Below are positions 1 through 8,086 of a stretch of DNA of 11,850 bases, one piece after another. A program made the translations under genes and the position numbers. Each line of letters starts with the position of its first letter. Position 1 is the stretch's first letter. The notes beneath the pieces are model-generated. The model made no database searches. It saw only the letters and a list, made by a program, of their open reading frames with translations, and had not been told where the DNA came from. This DNA comes from Hemicentrotus pulcherrimus. Taxonomy: Eukaryota; Echinodermata; Echinoidea; Camarodonta; Strongylocentrotidae. Where the stretch lies: the NCBI GenBank assembly GCA_003118195.1, contig BEXV01003094.1, positions 35,614-47,463 of the forward strand. Reading direction: 5' to 3'.

Positions 1-275
1 CCCCCCCCTCATCTCCCGTTTGCCTTGGGAAGGAAGGAGTATGCAATGATAAGTACAAGAATGAGAAAGATCACAAGTAATTTTTTTTTCTTCAGCATTA
101 CTTGTCCTGTTATTAAAAGAAGGTTAGGTACTGCTGTTAAAAAACACAGGTAATCACAATAAAGCTCAATCAATACAATATTACAATCATTATAATGGTA
201 GGGAAATTTCAAGAGTAATTTTCGTGTCAGCCAATCAATGAACATGTACTATTGATTGATTAATTAATTGCTTCC

Positions 276-311
276 GATTGATTAATTGGTACCAATTGAT
301 TAATTGGTACC
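276..311. repeat. Two tandem 18-bp units with GGTACC
   Basis: An 18-bp unit (R)ATTGATTAATTGGTACC occurs at 276-293 and again at 294-311, with one base different at the first position. The junction creates a perfect 14-bp palindrome, AATTGGTACCAATT. Related TGATTGATTAATTAATT sequence precedes it at about 254-270. Confidence 0.85.
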
Positions 312-392
312 GAGCTACCAAAAAAAGAAAAATCATTATTTATTGCTGACTATCGAAACAAACTTAAATTCGATATGAGCACATTATAGAAG

Positions 393-552
393 TAATTCGG
401 GGTTCGAGTCCCGCCACGTCACTAAGTCTTTTGGCATGACATTAATCTATATTTGCCCCTCTCCACCCAGGTGTTACCTGGTAGACATGTATCCCTTGTG
501 TAGCATTTGAGCGCCTTTCGACATAGCTAAAGCCCTGAGGGAGGAATAGCTA
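393..552 (+). mobile_element. tRNA-derived SINE remnant, 5' truncated
   Basis: GGTTCGAGTCC at 401-411 is a perfect Pol III B box like that of a tRNA T-arm. No convincing A box or tRNA 5' half is present upstream, so the head is truncated or decayed, and the outer two base pairs of the T-stem are mismatched. The downstream body (CCGCCACGTCACTAAG, then the CTCCACCCAGGTGTTACCTGG segment, then TGAGCGCCTTTCG and GCTAAAGCC) resembles a SINE body I remember from sea urchins and other marine invertebrates. Compared with that remembered form, a few bases between GTTA and CCTGG seem to be missing. The 3' end is uncertain. Confidence 0.6.
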
Positions 553-692
553 AGTTGTCTAACAATCATAGTGACGTCATACCAGTAGTGCAATTTTATA
601 CGATTCGATTCAGCTTTTATTCTGACTAGAAAATTTAAATGCACTAAAATTCCGGTTGTTAGCATTCATATCATTACTTAGAACCTTCATCA

Positions 693-840
693 GGGGGGCG
701 TTTCACAAAACTTGTCATCAGTGACAAATGGCAATTTGTGTTATGAGCCACTTAAATCCTTGCTTCAGATTGGTTATCAGCAGATTTGTCACTGATTTTA
801 GTTAGTTGTCATTGAAACAAGGCTTTGTGAAACGCCCCCC
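693..840. mobile_element. 148-bp MITE with perfect 17-bp terminal inverted repeats
   Basis: The left end GGGGGGCGTTTCACAAA (693-709) is exactly inverted at the right end (824-840). Inside, TGTCATCAGTGACA near the left end and TTTGTCACTGA near the right end are related subterminal motifs that can fold. There is no coding capacity. No clear target-site duplication flanks it, so the exact ends may be off by a base or two. Size and structure fit a miniature inverted-repeat element mobilised by a transposase encoded elsewhere. Confidence 0.8.
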
Positions 841-986
841 AGGAAGATGATGATGGTTTAGATTTATATATCTCCTATAATTGCTATTTCTTCGAAAATA
901 GCTTCGCAAGAAGGTCGGAAAGTGTGCGGTGGGTTGTGGGAACATGATGGGCATAATTAATGTAGCCCTTGTCATTTTCTTTTATA

Positions 987-1030
987 GGATTTCCCGGCCA
1001 AATTCGCGAGTTTGTCATTCGAATTCATTT
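987..1030 (+). repeat. Left terminal inverted repeat
   Basis: This is the 44-bp left terminus of the 1.3-kb element. It pairs with 2241-2284, with mismatches only at the tenth and twenty-third bases by eye. Similarity fades quickly beyond it. Confidence 0.85.
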
Positions 1031-2240
1031 GTATTGCGTTCAAATTCGAAGGTTTTAGTGCTGCCGGGTATATCTCGGGTTTATATTCCTTTTTCTAGAT
1101 TTCAAATCTATGAAGTTTTCGTTAGAATCTATGTATGTTTCATTCAAATTAATGAACAAAGTGCTTCTTTCGCTATTTGGTCATTCGATTTGGCGCAGCA
1201 CGATTTTCTGACATCGCGACGGTGTACTTCTAGCATTCTAATTCATTTGTAGCATTCAAATTAGCACTTTGTGCACTTAAATTGATGGTCAATATACATT
1301 TCTCGTTTTTTACACATTTTTTATAGCTCATTCTTTTTCTTTTATGATTGTTTTTCATGTGTATTTCATCATATTTCATTTTCTTGCATTTATACACTTA
1401 TACTTATTAGATTTATCTGATATTCATCAGCATTTAAGTTTGATTGTTAAGAAGAAAAAAAAAAACGACTTGCATCTACGGACCTGATGGTCTCAGTATA
1501 TTTGTAAATGTTCATGTAAGGAAGTTGTTTGTCTTATGTTTCATCATAAATTTATCATAATTTCATCATAATTTCATTATGGAAGAAGGGTACAATATTG
1601 TGACTGGGGTAGGGACTAGAGTCAACAATTTGAACATGATTCATTATTTAGCCATGTCTTTAGCCATCGATCTGCTGGCGGGCAAGTAAACTATGAAACT
1701 CTTTAAGAAAAACAGAGGGGTGTGCTGGGTATAAGAGACGATGTGAATTACTTTTGTAAAATTCCGAGTCTGTAGTAAAAAGGGGCGATTGAGGGTACCC
1801 CCACCTTTCCCGGGTATATGAACATGTCCGTGCAGAAATGCCATATCCCTTGATTTCGCCCCTTCTTTACTTTATGTCTGACTACACCCATCTGCATTGT
1901 CCTGAACATAAATAAATGGAATAACAGCTTAGACCCCAATGGCAAATCATGCATTTTAACTGCATTATTTAAAAACTGTAAAAGTTTGTTGCAATTCTTC
2001 CCCCTAACATTCCTAACTTGAATAAAAATATTACGAATACGAATGACAGGTGTTAATTTGAATGATAAAAATTACGCTTCGACAAGTGAATATTTATTTG
2101 AATGCTAGTTGAGCAGTTTCTAAATTGAATGACAGATCTATGAAACCCTTCGACAAAAATCCTAAATTGAATACAAAATCGGGAAAATTGAATGATAATT
2201 GGCATGGCAAAGCCGATCTGCGCCAACTTAAAAGCAAAGT

Positions 2241-2284
2241 AAATGAATTCGAATGACAAACACGCGAATTTGGCTGGGAAATCC
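2241..2284 (-). repeat. Right terminal inverted repeat
   Basis: This is the 44-bp right terminus of the 1.3-kb element, the reverse complement of 987-1030 apart from two bases. It is followed directly by TA. Confidence 0.85.
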
Positions 2285-2577
2285 TAATATTAAAATGATT
2301 TATTCTAAAGGGTGAACGGAAATAATTCATATTGAGGCACTTCACTGAGACGTATGCATGAAATTTGGTTACATTAAAAAATGGACTACGCATTAAAGTC
2401 ACCCTCATCCCTCCATTTTTTAAAAATTCCTAGAGAAACTTTTACCAAATGTTTTAAGGCAAATCTACTAAAAGCTAGTAGTATATGTCGGAACAAAAAG
2501 AAAATACACGAAATCATAATTTATGAGGAACGATTGTTCTACAAGGCAGCTATGAAAGTAATAGTGCAAAGGCATGT
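2285..2577. other. Non-coding spacer
   Basis: This lies between the inverted-repeat element and the TGAT satellite. A 68-codon plus-strand open frame starting at 2381 has no signal peptide, domain or repeat and ends in the satellite. I do not call it a gene. Confidence 0.6.
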
Positions 2578-3095
2578 GACTGATTGATTGATTGGTGGGT
2601 TGATTGATGATTGATGTATCAATAATTGATTGATTGATTGATTGATTAAGTGAATGATTGTTTCATTGATTGGTCGGTTAGTTGGTTATTTGATTGGTCG
2701 ATTAATTGATTGACTAATAATATAAACTGGTTGATTGATTGACTGATTAAGTGAATGATTGTTTCATTGATTGGTCGGTTAGTTGGTTATTTGATTGGTC
2801 GATTAATTGATTGACTAATAATATAAACTGGTTGATTGATTGACTGATTAAGTGAATGATTGTTTCATTGATTGGTCGGTTGGTTGGTTATTTGATTGGT
2901 CGATTAATTGATTGACTAATAATATAAACTGGTTGATTGATTGACTGATTAAGTGAATGATTGTTTCATTGATTGGTCGGTTGGTTGGTTATTTGATTGG
3001 TCGATTAATTGATTGACTAATAATATAAACTGGTTGATTGATTGACTGATTAAGTGATTGATTGATTGATTAATTGATTGATCGATTGATTGGCT
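2578..3095. repeat. TGAT-rich satellite with 101-bp tandem units
   Basis: The whole stretch is built from TGAT/TTGA tetranucleotides. Embedded in it are four full copies of a 101-bp unit starting at 2647, 2748, 2849 and 2950 (each beginning TAAGTGAA), plus the start of a fifth at 3051. Copies 1 and 2 carry GGTTAGTTGG where copies 3 and 4 carry GGTTGGTTGG; otherwise they look identical. The unit contains a non-repetitive landmark, TAATATAAACTGG. The unit length is not a multiple of 3 and there is no coding function. Confidence 0.95.
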
Positions 3096-4208
3096 TTTCT
3101 TGCGAACAGCGATTGAAGAAGGTATTCCTTAGTCTGTGCATACCTGCAGGATAGAGACGGCTTGCTACAGTAGGTGTGCAGGGGTATAGGTCTCTAAAGA
3201 TGAAGATGATGCACTATTGTTCCTATTTTGTGTTGCTGTCTCTTCTCACTTGCTCTTATCTTGTTATTATTCTCAAAGATTGAGGCACCATGGTAAACTG
3301 TTCAGCACCAAGATGATATTATAACTATAACAACAAAAAAACATGTTTTAAACCTTTTCAACAGTTTAATATAAAATATATGAATTAGAATCGGCAACGT
3401 AACAAAAATAGTCAAAACATGAAATCAGCGGAAATCTGTTATCAAGCAATGAAGAAAATAAGGATCGTAGAGTTATTTCTTTTACTTATCTCTTCCATAA
3501 ATTCTCTCCACGTGTTACCAGGTGGTAACAAGTCATGTGAACAGGGCCTATTGCTAATCAATCACTTTCCCATCAATCCATCGCTCTTTCTCTCCCCTGC
3601 TGTTGTTCTTTGTCGTCTAAGGAAATACACTGTATTGAATGAACTCAGAAGGTTTCATTCATGTCTAAGCTGTCAGTGGAAGACTGACTTTCAAGAGTGA
3701 TTGATCCTCTTGGATGCCCTTACATTTTCACCATGCCCTAAAATAAAAGGTAAAACGAAGTGCCCACATAGCTATTCTTTGCTGAAGTCCAGCGCCAGCA
3801 CTGACTGAAGGATTGACTGAAGCAGACGACATCTTTCAGAGACATAGCCGGCCAGGACTGTTTATCGAAGGGATATCGACAGAACACTTTGTTAATTTCA
3901 ACTTTGTTTTAAGAAAGACATGGAAGATAAGAGGAGGGATTCGTGTGTTTGATAAAAGAACAGTTTTGTTTTAATAAGAGAACAATAAGGTCGAAAAATT
4001 ACAGAGGAGGGGTGTAGAAGAATGAGAGACAAAGACACGGAGAGAGTGTATGTGTGCGAAGTAAGACAAATTGTGAATCCACATCGAATCGATAAAATAC
4101 CGTGATGAATATAAACTCGGAAAAGAATTTTATTTTCCCCCAATTTGACAATTTTCGGTAATGTTCACACCAACTGCACTCATTCCGCACACTTGCTCAT
4201 GACACTCA
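3096..4208. other. Anonymous DNA, no convincing gene
   Basis: The only notable open frame is 93 codons on the plus strand (3419-3700), with a hydrophobic stretch near its N-terminus and five later cysteines. The surrounding sequence shows no supporting signals, so it stays uncalled. A short imperfect palindrome GTTACCAGGTGGTAAC lies at about 3516-3531. Confidence 0.6.
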
Positions 4209-4254
4209 TGATTGGTTCACCTTGTCCTGACGTGTATCTGTAACCCGCCAATCA
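4209..4254. promoter_or_regulatory. Promoter-like cluster: inverted CCAAT pair flanking TGACGTG
   Basis: TGATTGG at 4209-4215 and CCAATCA at 4248-4254 are perfect inverted copies of an NF-Y type CCAAT box. Between them lies CCTGACGTGTA, an ATF/CREB-like site, at about 4227-4237. CCAAT boxes are often paired in animal promoters. I could not identify a TATA box or a downstream gene in the window that this would serve, so the assignment is tentative. Confidence 0.3.
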
Positions 4255-4606
4255 CAAGGGCGCATTTACCTTTGTTCGGTCACATGTTTCGTGTATTATA
4301 TTCGCGGTATTTGAGAGTCTGTTCTTTCTTTTTCTGGCATAACATGATTTATATGAATTTATATACAAACTTAATAAACATAAAATCATAACAATAATAA
4401 ACTTATTATCGTTGTTGTGTGGTTGAGGCTGAAGGAATACTAATTCAGACATGCCAGATTCTGATTCATATGCTTTAATTTCTTTTAAGAGGTGGTCATA
4501 CTGAAATAACATTTGTGAAACGAAATGGCTCTGATAAGAACTGGAGTTGGTGGATAGAAAAACGTTAACTATTGATTAACTTAATTGTTGGTTTTCCCAC
4601 CAACAG

Positions 4607-4687
4607 TCTCTCTCTCCCTCTCTCTCTCTCTCTCCAATTCTCCATCTCTCTTTCTCTCCATCTCTCTCTTTGTCTCTGTTTGTCTCT
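4607..4687. repeat. (TC)n-rich microsatellite
   Basis: The stretch starts with an uninterrupted CT dinucleotide run and continues as an imperfect TCTC/TTTC tract. Open frames across it encode only Ser/Leu repeats and are artefacts of the composition. Confidence 0.9.
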
Positions 4688-4936
4688 TAATGTCCTACAC
4701 CTCTTCCCTCCCACATATACAATCATTATCAACACCCTTCTCTTTAACTTTTCGACTTTGTATTGTTCTCTGTTTGAGCTGTCTCAAACTCCCTTTTCTT
4801 TTATAAAAATACCGTTTTTTATTAATAAAACTAAAATCACAAATCCTTAAAACCGTTTTAAACCTTTTCAATTCTTAGAAGAAGAAAAAATCATTCTCTA
4901 TTAAATGTCCAAGCTCCTTTACAATTATACTTCCTA

Positions 4937-5160
4937 TCTTCTCTCTCTTTTTTCCACTCTCTTTTTTCTCTTCCTCTCTTTCTTTTTTCTCCCTCTCCTC
5001 TCTCCCTTCTCTTTCCCCCTTCTCTCTTTCTCTTTCTCTCTCCCTCTCTCTTCCAACCCTCTTTCTCCATCCCCCTTTTCTCCCCCCTCTCTCTCCCTCT
5101 CTCTCTCTCGCTCTCTTCCCCCTTTCTCTCTATTTCTCTTTCTCCCTCTCCCTTCTGTTG
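4937..5160. repeat. Polypyrimidine tract, 98 nt uninterrupted
   Basis: About 220 bp contain only a handful of purines, and 4957-5054 is pure C/T. Open frames on both strands (Ser/Leu/Phe-rich on plus, Arg/Glu/Lys-rich on minus) follow from the composition and are not genes. Such tracts can form triplex (H-DNA) structures. Confidence 0.95.
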
Positions 5161-5960
5161 TGCTCCTCCCGGCATGCACGGAGGAGGAAGACTAACTAGC
5201 CATCATTGCTAGTGTGGAAAGTAGATTAAATAGGGGCACAAACTGAGAGACAACAAGAGAATCGATAGCTATGATCAGTATAAATAGGTGAACCTTTATT
5301 TATTAATTTAATAATCTCGTATATTGACACTGAATATAAAAAATCCATTTCAATAATCAAAGCTTATGATTATAAAAACTGTGCCCTATGCCTTTTGTTA
5401 TTGAATTTTCTTTTTCTTTAATTTGTATAGGGAAAAGAACTAGCCCTATAAGAGTTGCAACCTTTTTTTCCCGCTCTTTTTCCAGTTTATATATAGGAAT
5501 AGAAATCCGGTTTTAATTTTCCGTAATAATTATTGTCGAAAAAGTCTTCGAACGATCTAAGCAAATGTAAAATTGCCACAATATAACAAAATAAATCATA
5601 CGAAAACAAACAAATCAACCAAACCAACATAACGCGGGAAATCAAAATACGAAAATACACTTCTGTTCACAAAGATAAATCGAATATGCCGTTGATTTAA
5701 GCAATGAATTGTGTGTGAATATATTTCCATTGACACAGATTAAAAACGAGACAGCATTTTAGTTAAAGATAAAGATCAGTTCTGGTCATGCGATTGCATT
5801 GTGAAAGAAACGTTGTGGAATCGATCAGAAAAGGTTGATCATCTAGCAAATAAGTATTGGTGTGTACTGCAAGGTTCTGGAATCATCGAAATGATAATAA
5901 ATTTGGCCCAGTCTTGGTAAAGTTATAATCACGGTTCACAGAAAGATGTACATGGGACTA

Positions 5961-5983
5961 CGCACACGTGCGCGACACGTGCG
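5961..5983. promoter_or_regulatory. Two CACGTG E-boxes one helical turn apart
   Basis: CACGTG occurs at 5965-5970 and 5976-5981, giving an 11-bp repeat of CACGTGCG in a short CG-rich island. CACGTG is the core site of bHLH factors such as USF and Myc/Max. The nearest gene is the minus-strand Ig-like gene, whose 3' end is over 1 kb away, so a promoter role is not shown. Confidence 0.3.
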
Positions 5984-6152
5984 TTTTATCTATCACATAC
6001 CAATTTACTAATTTACCAAATATATCAATTAGTAGGCAGTTTCCCGGCCAAATTTTTATTATCATGTATTAGTCAAAACATATTCTTTCACATGATTGGT
6101 AATAAGAGCTTCCATTTCATTTTTTTTTTTAAATTGGGGCGTTTCTAATACT

Positions 6153-6172
6153 GGTCTTTACCTTTAAAGACC
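6153..6172. other. Perfect 8-bp hairpin
   Basis: GGTCTTTA and TAAAGACC form a perfect 8-bp stem around the loop CCTT. It resembles a histone-type stem-loop in size only: the loop and flanks do not match that family. No role is assigned. Confidence 0.5.
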
Positions 6173-7035
6173 GTCAATACTACTGGGCCAGAAGGGATTA
6201 GACCACACAGCGAGATCACTGACAGCTGGCTATCTCATAACTCAGCTCTCAACTAACATAAAAAAAGAGGATCATGGGGGACCAACAGGCACCGATTGGG
6301 GAAGTTTTCTATATAGAGGGAGCAAGTAAATACAAGTAGGACAGTGGGGCTTTAAAGAAAAGGGGTGTCTTTTTTGTTTGTACAACTCTCAAACACTATA
6401 AAACCAGATTGCATATCTTCTGTAAAACATCACGTTAACGAAACTCGGGATTTTACTGTATTCCATATTTCGTACTACATGATTATAGGTGATCACAACA
6501 ATCTTATAATTTAAGTAGTATAGCCAACTTTGGTACATGAATAACGACACATTATATTCAATAGAAATCGTTGAGTTTCAACACAAATAAAAATGAAACT
6601 CAGGTCACGATATATTATGTACAGGTTATATGCGCTGTACAATGCTATTAAATAGCTTGGATTGTGACCTGTATATTTGGTTTGTAGTCTTGACACGATG
6701 TATTTCCTTTTATAGAATTTAACGTATGTTCAAGTAAATCGAATTTCAGAAAAGATAAAAATGGTAATTAAGGTAACAAAATAAACCATATACGTGTGTG
6801 CTGTTTCTAGATGTTCCAAAAAAAACAACAGATGTACTTCTAACTACTCTACATACAATGAACTATTCATCAGGGATATAAGTGCAAACATAAAACGACT
6901 AAACAAAATATGTATACATATCACACAAATGTATGTAACGTAAGGGATTGGAAGTTCACTGGCGACAAAATTTCTTATGTAGCAACATCTTTGAATTAAT
7001 GTCTTCCAAGAAGACTGAATAAAGTTGTCTACTTG

Positions 7036-7041
7036 TTTAAT
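7036..7041 (-). promoter_or_regulatory. Possible ATTAAA polyadenylation signal
   Basis: The plus strand reads TTTAAT, which is ATTAAA on the minus strand, 22 nt past the stop of the Ig-like gene. ATTAAA is the commonest variant poly(A) signal in animals. In such AT-rich DNA the hexamer is frequent by chance, and the implied 3' UTR would be very short. No canonical AATAAA was seen on this strand in the next few hundred bases. Confidence 0.2.
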
Positions 7042-7063
7042 GTGTTAAATTCTGGAATTGATT

Positions 7064-8086
7064 TCACATCCAGGTCGAATGACATCCAGGTCGAATGACA
7101 TCCGGAGTTGGGGAAATACTCCCGTTTTCTTTTAAGCTTTTTAACTGATCATTGCCATTTACTTCAAGTCTGGACTTATGCTTTCGAAGGCGTTTCTTCC
7201 TATGTTTGACTTTCCGAACACCCACTATAATGATAGTGAAAATGTATATGGCAAATAAGATGCCGACCGCAACATACAAGCCCGTGACGGTGACTACATT
7301 CTGGCAAGTTTCGTTTTGAATATCACTTGTGGTTGTTTGTGATATCAAACTGGAGATGGCAGAGGAAGTTTCCTTGATACTTGCTGGTTCTTGAGGTGTC
7401 GTTGGGGTTTGTGTGCCTTGAGCATCGGGACAAGGGTCTGTGTTGTTTGAGATGCTTCTAACCGGGTCCCAATCCCAATCATTGCAAGAACATTTGTTTT
7501 TGGTTTGTTCGATGGTGCAAGAACAACAGAATATGCGGTGGTCTTCCAGTCTAGCCAGTATGACCTGACGAAAAGATCCACCATGTGTCTCAGGTGTGCT
7601 CAAATGGGGCAACCGCATACCGTTTTGATGACATACAATCTTGCCCAGGAGACTTCCTTCAGGAGCTGTACATTGTATGGCGATCCATTCCCCTGCAATG
7701 TAGTCTCTGGTTGATCCACAAGAGGCTCTTCCAGGAGGGTAGGCAACCCGTAAACCGATTCTTTGGTAGTCTAGAACGGCACTTTTATTGTAAGCGAAGA
7801 GAATAAATGTACCTACATCGGCTCTTAAGACAGGATTGATCGTCAGGTGTAAGTAGCAAAGGTTGTCATCCTTCTCATGTACTATTCTAAGATGTGAAGA
7901 GGATGGGAGTAACTGTGGGTTTGCTGAATTATAAAATGGAGCCCCAGTTCCGTGTTGCAGGGTAACTTTTGTATTCTCACACGGATAAGGGAACTTAAGT
8001 TCGATCACACTCCCCTCTATGGCTGTTAAAATTTGACAATCACATGTGGCTAATGCCATTAAGGTGACAAAAATCGACACAAACAT
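7064..8086 (-). CDS. Type I membrane protein with two degenerate Ig-like domains
   Basis: This 340-residue single-exon reading frame starts at an ATG with A at -3 and an in-frame TGA two codons upstream, so the start is well supported. Residues 1-17 form a hydrophobic signal peptide. Residues about 18-116 look like an Ig V-type fold: C36 sits on the B strand and R88-ADVGTF-94 matches the D-x-G-x-Y motif, but the expected F-strand Cys is L96. Residues about 118-208 look like a second Ig-like domain, with C139 as the B-strand Cys, C188 as the F-strand Cys, and C152 where the core Trp normally lies. The rest of that domain is Cys-rich (C187, C188, C190, C199, C201). A Thr/Ser/Pro-rich stalk (about 210-262) leads to a transmembrane helix at about 264-290, a basic stop-transfer cluster (291-306) and a tail of about 50 residues with no tyrosine. 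N-X-S/T sites are at N100, N214 and N258. The protein is probably a cell-surface adhesion or immune-type receptor. The ligand is unknown, and I recognise no specific orthologue. A further 5' non-coding exon cannot be excluded. Confidence 0.8.
   Translation of the reverse strand: MFVSIFVTLMALATCDCQILTAIEGSVIELKFPYPCENTKVTLQHGTGAPFYNSANPQLLPSSSHLRIVHEKDDNLCYLHLTINPVLRADVGTFILFAYNKSAVLDYQRIGLRVAYPPGRASCGSTRDYIAGEWIAIQCTAPEGSLLGKIVCHQNGMRLPHLSTPETHGGSFRQVILARLEDHRIFCCSCTIEQTKNKCSCNDWDWDPVRSISNNTDPCPDAQGTQTPTTPQEPASIKETSSAISSLISQTTTSDIQNETCQNVVTVTGLYVAVGILFAIYIFTIIIVGVRKVKHRKKRLRKHKSRLEVNGNDQLKSLKENGSISPTPDVIRPGCHSTWM
7070..7101. repeat. 16-bp tandem duplication at the 3' end of the Ig-like gene
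   Basis: CCAGGTCGAATGACAT occurs twice without interruption, at 7070-7085 and 7086-7101. Both copies lie inside the last codons of the minus-strand Ig-like gene. Because 16 is not a multiple of 3, the second copy is read in a different frame: the first encodes DVIRPG and the second CHSTWM followed by TGA. With only one copy the frame would continue to a TAA at 7045-7047, giving a different end after PGC. Confidence 0.95.

Larger units (their letters stand above)
987..2284. mobile_element. Non-autonomous DNA transposon with 44-bp inverted ends
   Basis: The left end (987-1030) and the inverted right end (2241-2284) match over 44 bp with two differences. Both begin GGATTTCCC and run to GAATTCATTT. 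A TA dinucleotide lies directly outside each end (985-986 and 2285-2286), consistent with a TA target duplication as in the Tc1/mariner superfamily, although TA alone is weak evidence. Inside each end is a series of CATTCAAATT-like motifs in facing orientation. The interior has no long reading frame and no transposase motifs, so the element is non-autonomous. Short open frames running into both ends share the peptide PNSRVCHSNSF only because they translate the inverted ends, and I do not call them genes. Confidence 0.75.
5161..7063. other. Anonymous AT-rich DNA 3' of the Ig-like gene
   Basis: No coding region, RNA gene or intact mobile element was recognised. Isolated items are a 15-base match to the transposon end at 6040-6054, the E-box pair, a T-run at about 6121-6130 and an 8-bp hairpin. 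Open frames are short and featureless. Confidence 0.55.

Noticed and set aside
393..420. Functional tRNA at the GGTTCGAGTCC motif
   Set aside because: No A box, acceptor stem or anticodon arm upstream, and two mismatches in the T-stem. It fits a SINE remnant instead.
929..1252. 107-codon plus-strand open frame
   Set aside because: It runs through the left inverted end and motif array of the transposon and has no domain. A minus-strand frame at the other end shares PNSRVCHSNSF only because the ends are inverted copies.
3345..3361. 17-base sequence GTTTTAAACCTTTTCAA repeated at 4855-4871
   Set aside because: The match stops abruptly on both sides and is AT-rich. It is probably chance or a tiny repeat relic.
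3419..3700. 93-codon plus-strand open frame with a signal-like hydrophobic stretch
   Set aside because: The hydrophobic part is brief and preceded by about 18 residues, no known domain follows, and nothing around it supports a gene. RNA-seq would be needed to revive it.
4252..4512. 86-codon minus-strand open frame with a hydrophobic stretch
   Set aside because: No signal or domain, Asn/Ile-rich composition follows from AT-rich DNA, and it overlaps the promoter-like CCAAT site.
4891..5195. Long overlapping open frames on both strands (Arg/Glu-rich and Ser/Leu-rich)
   Set aside because: They span a polypyrimidine tract that lacks stop codons by composition. Low complexity, no domains.
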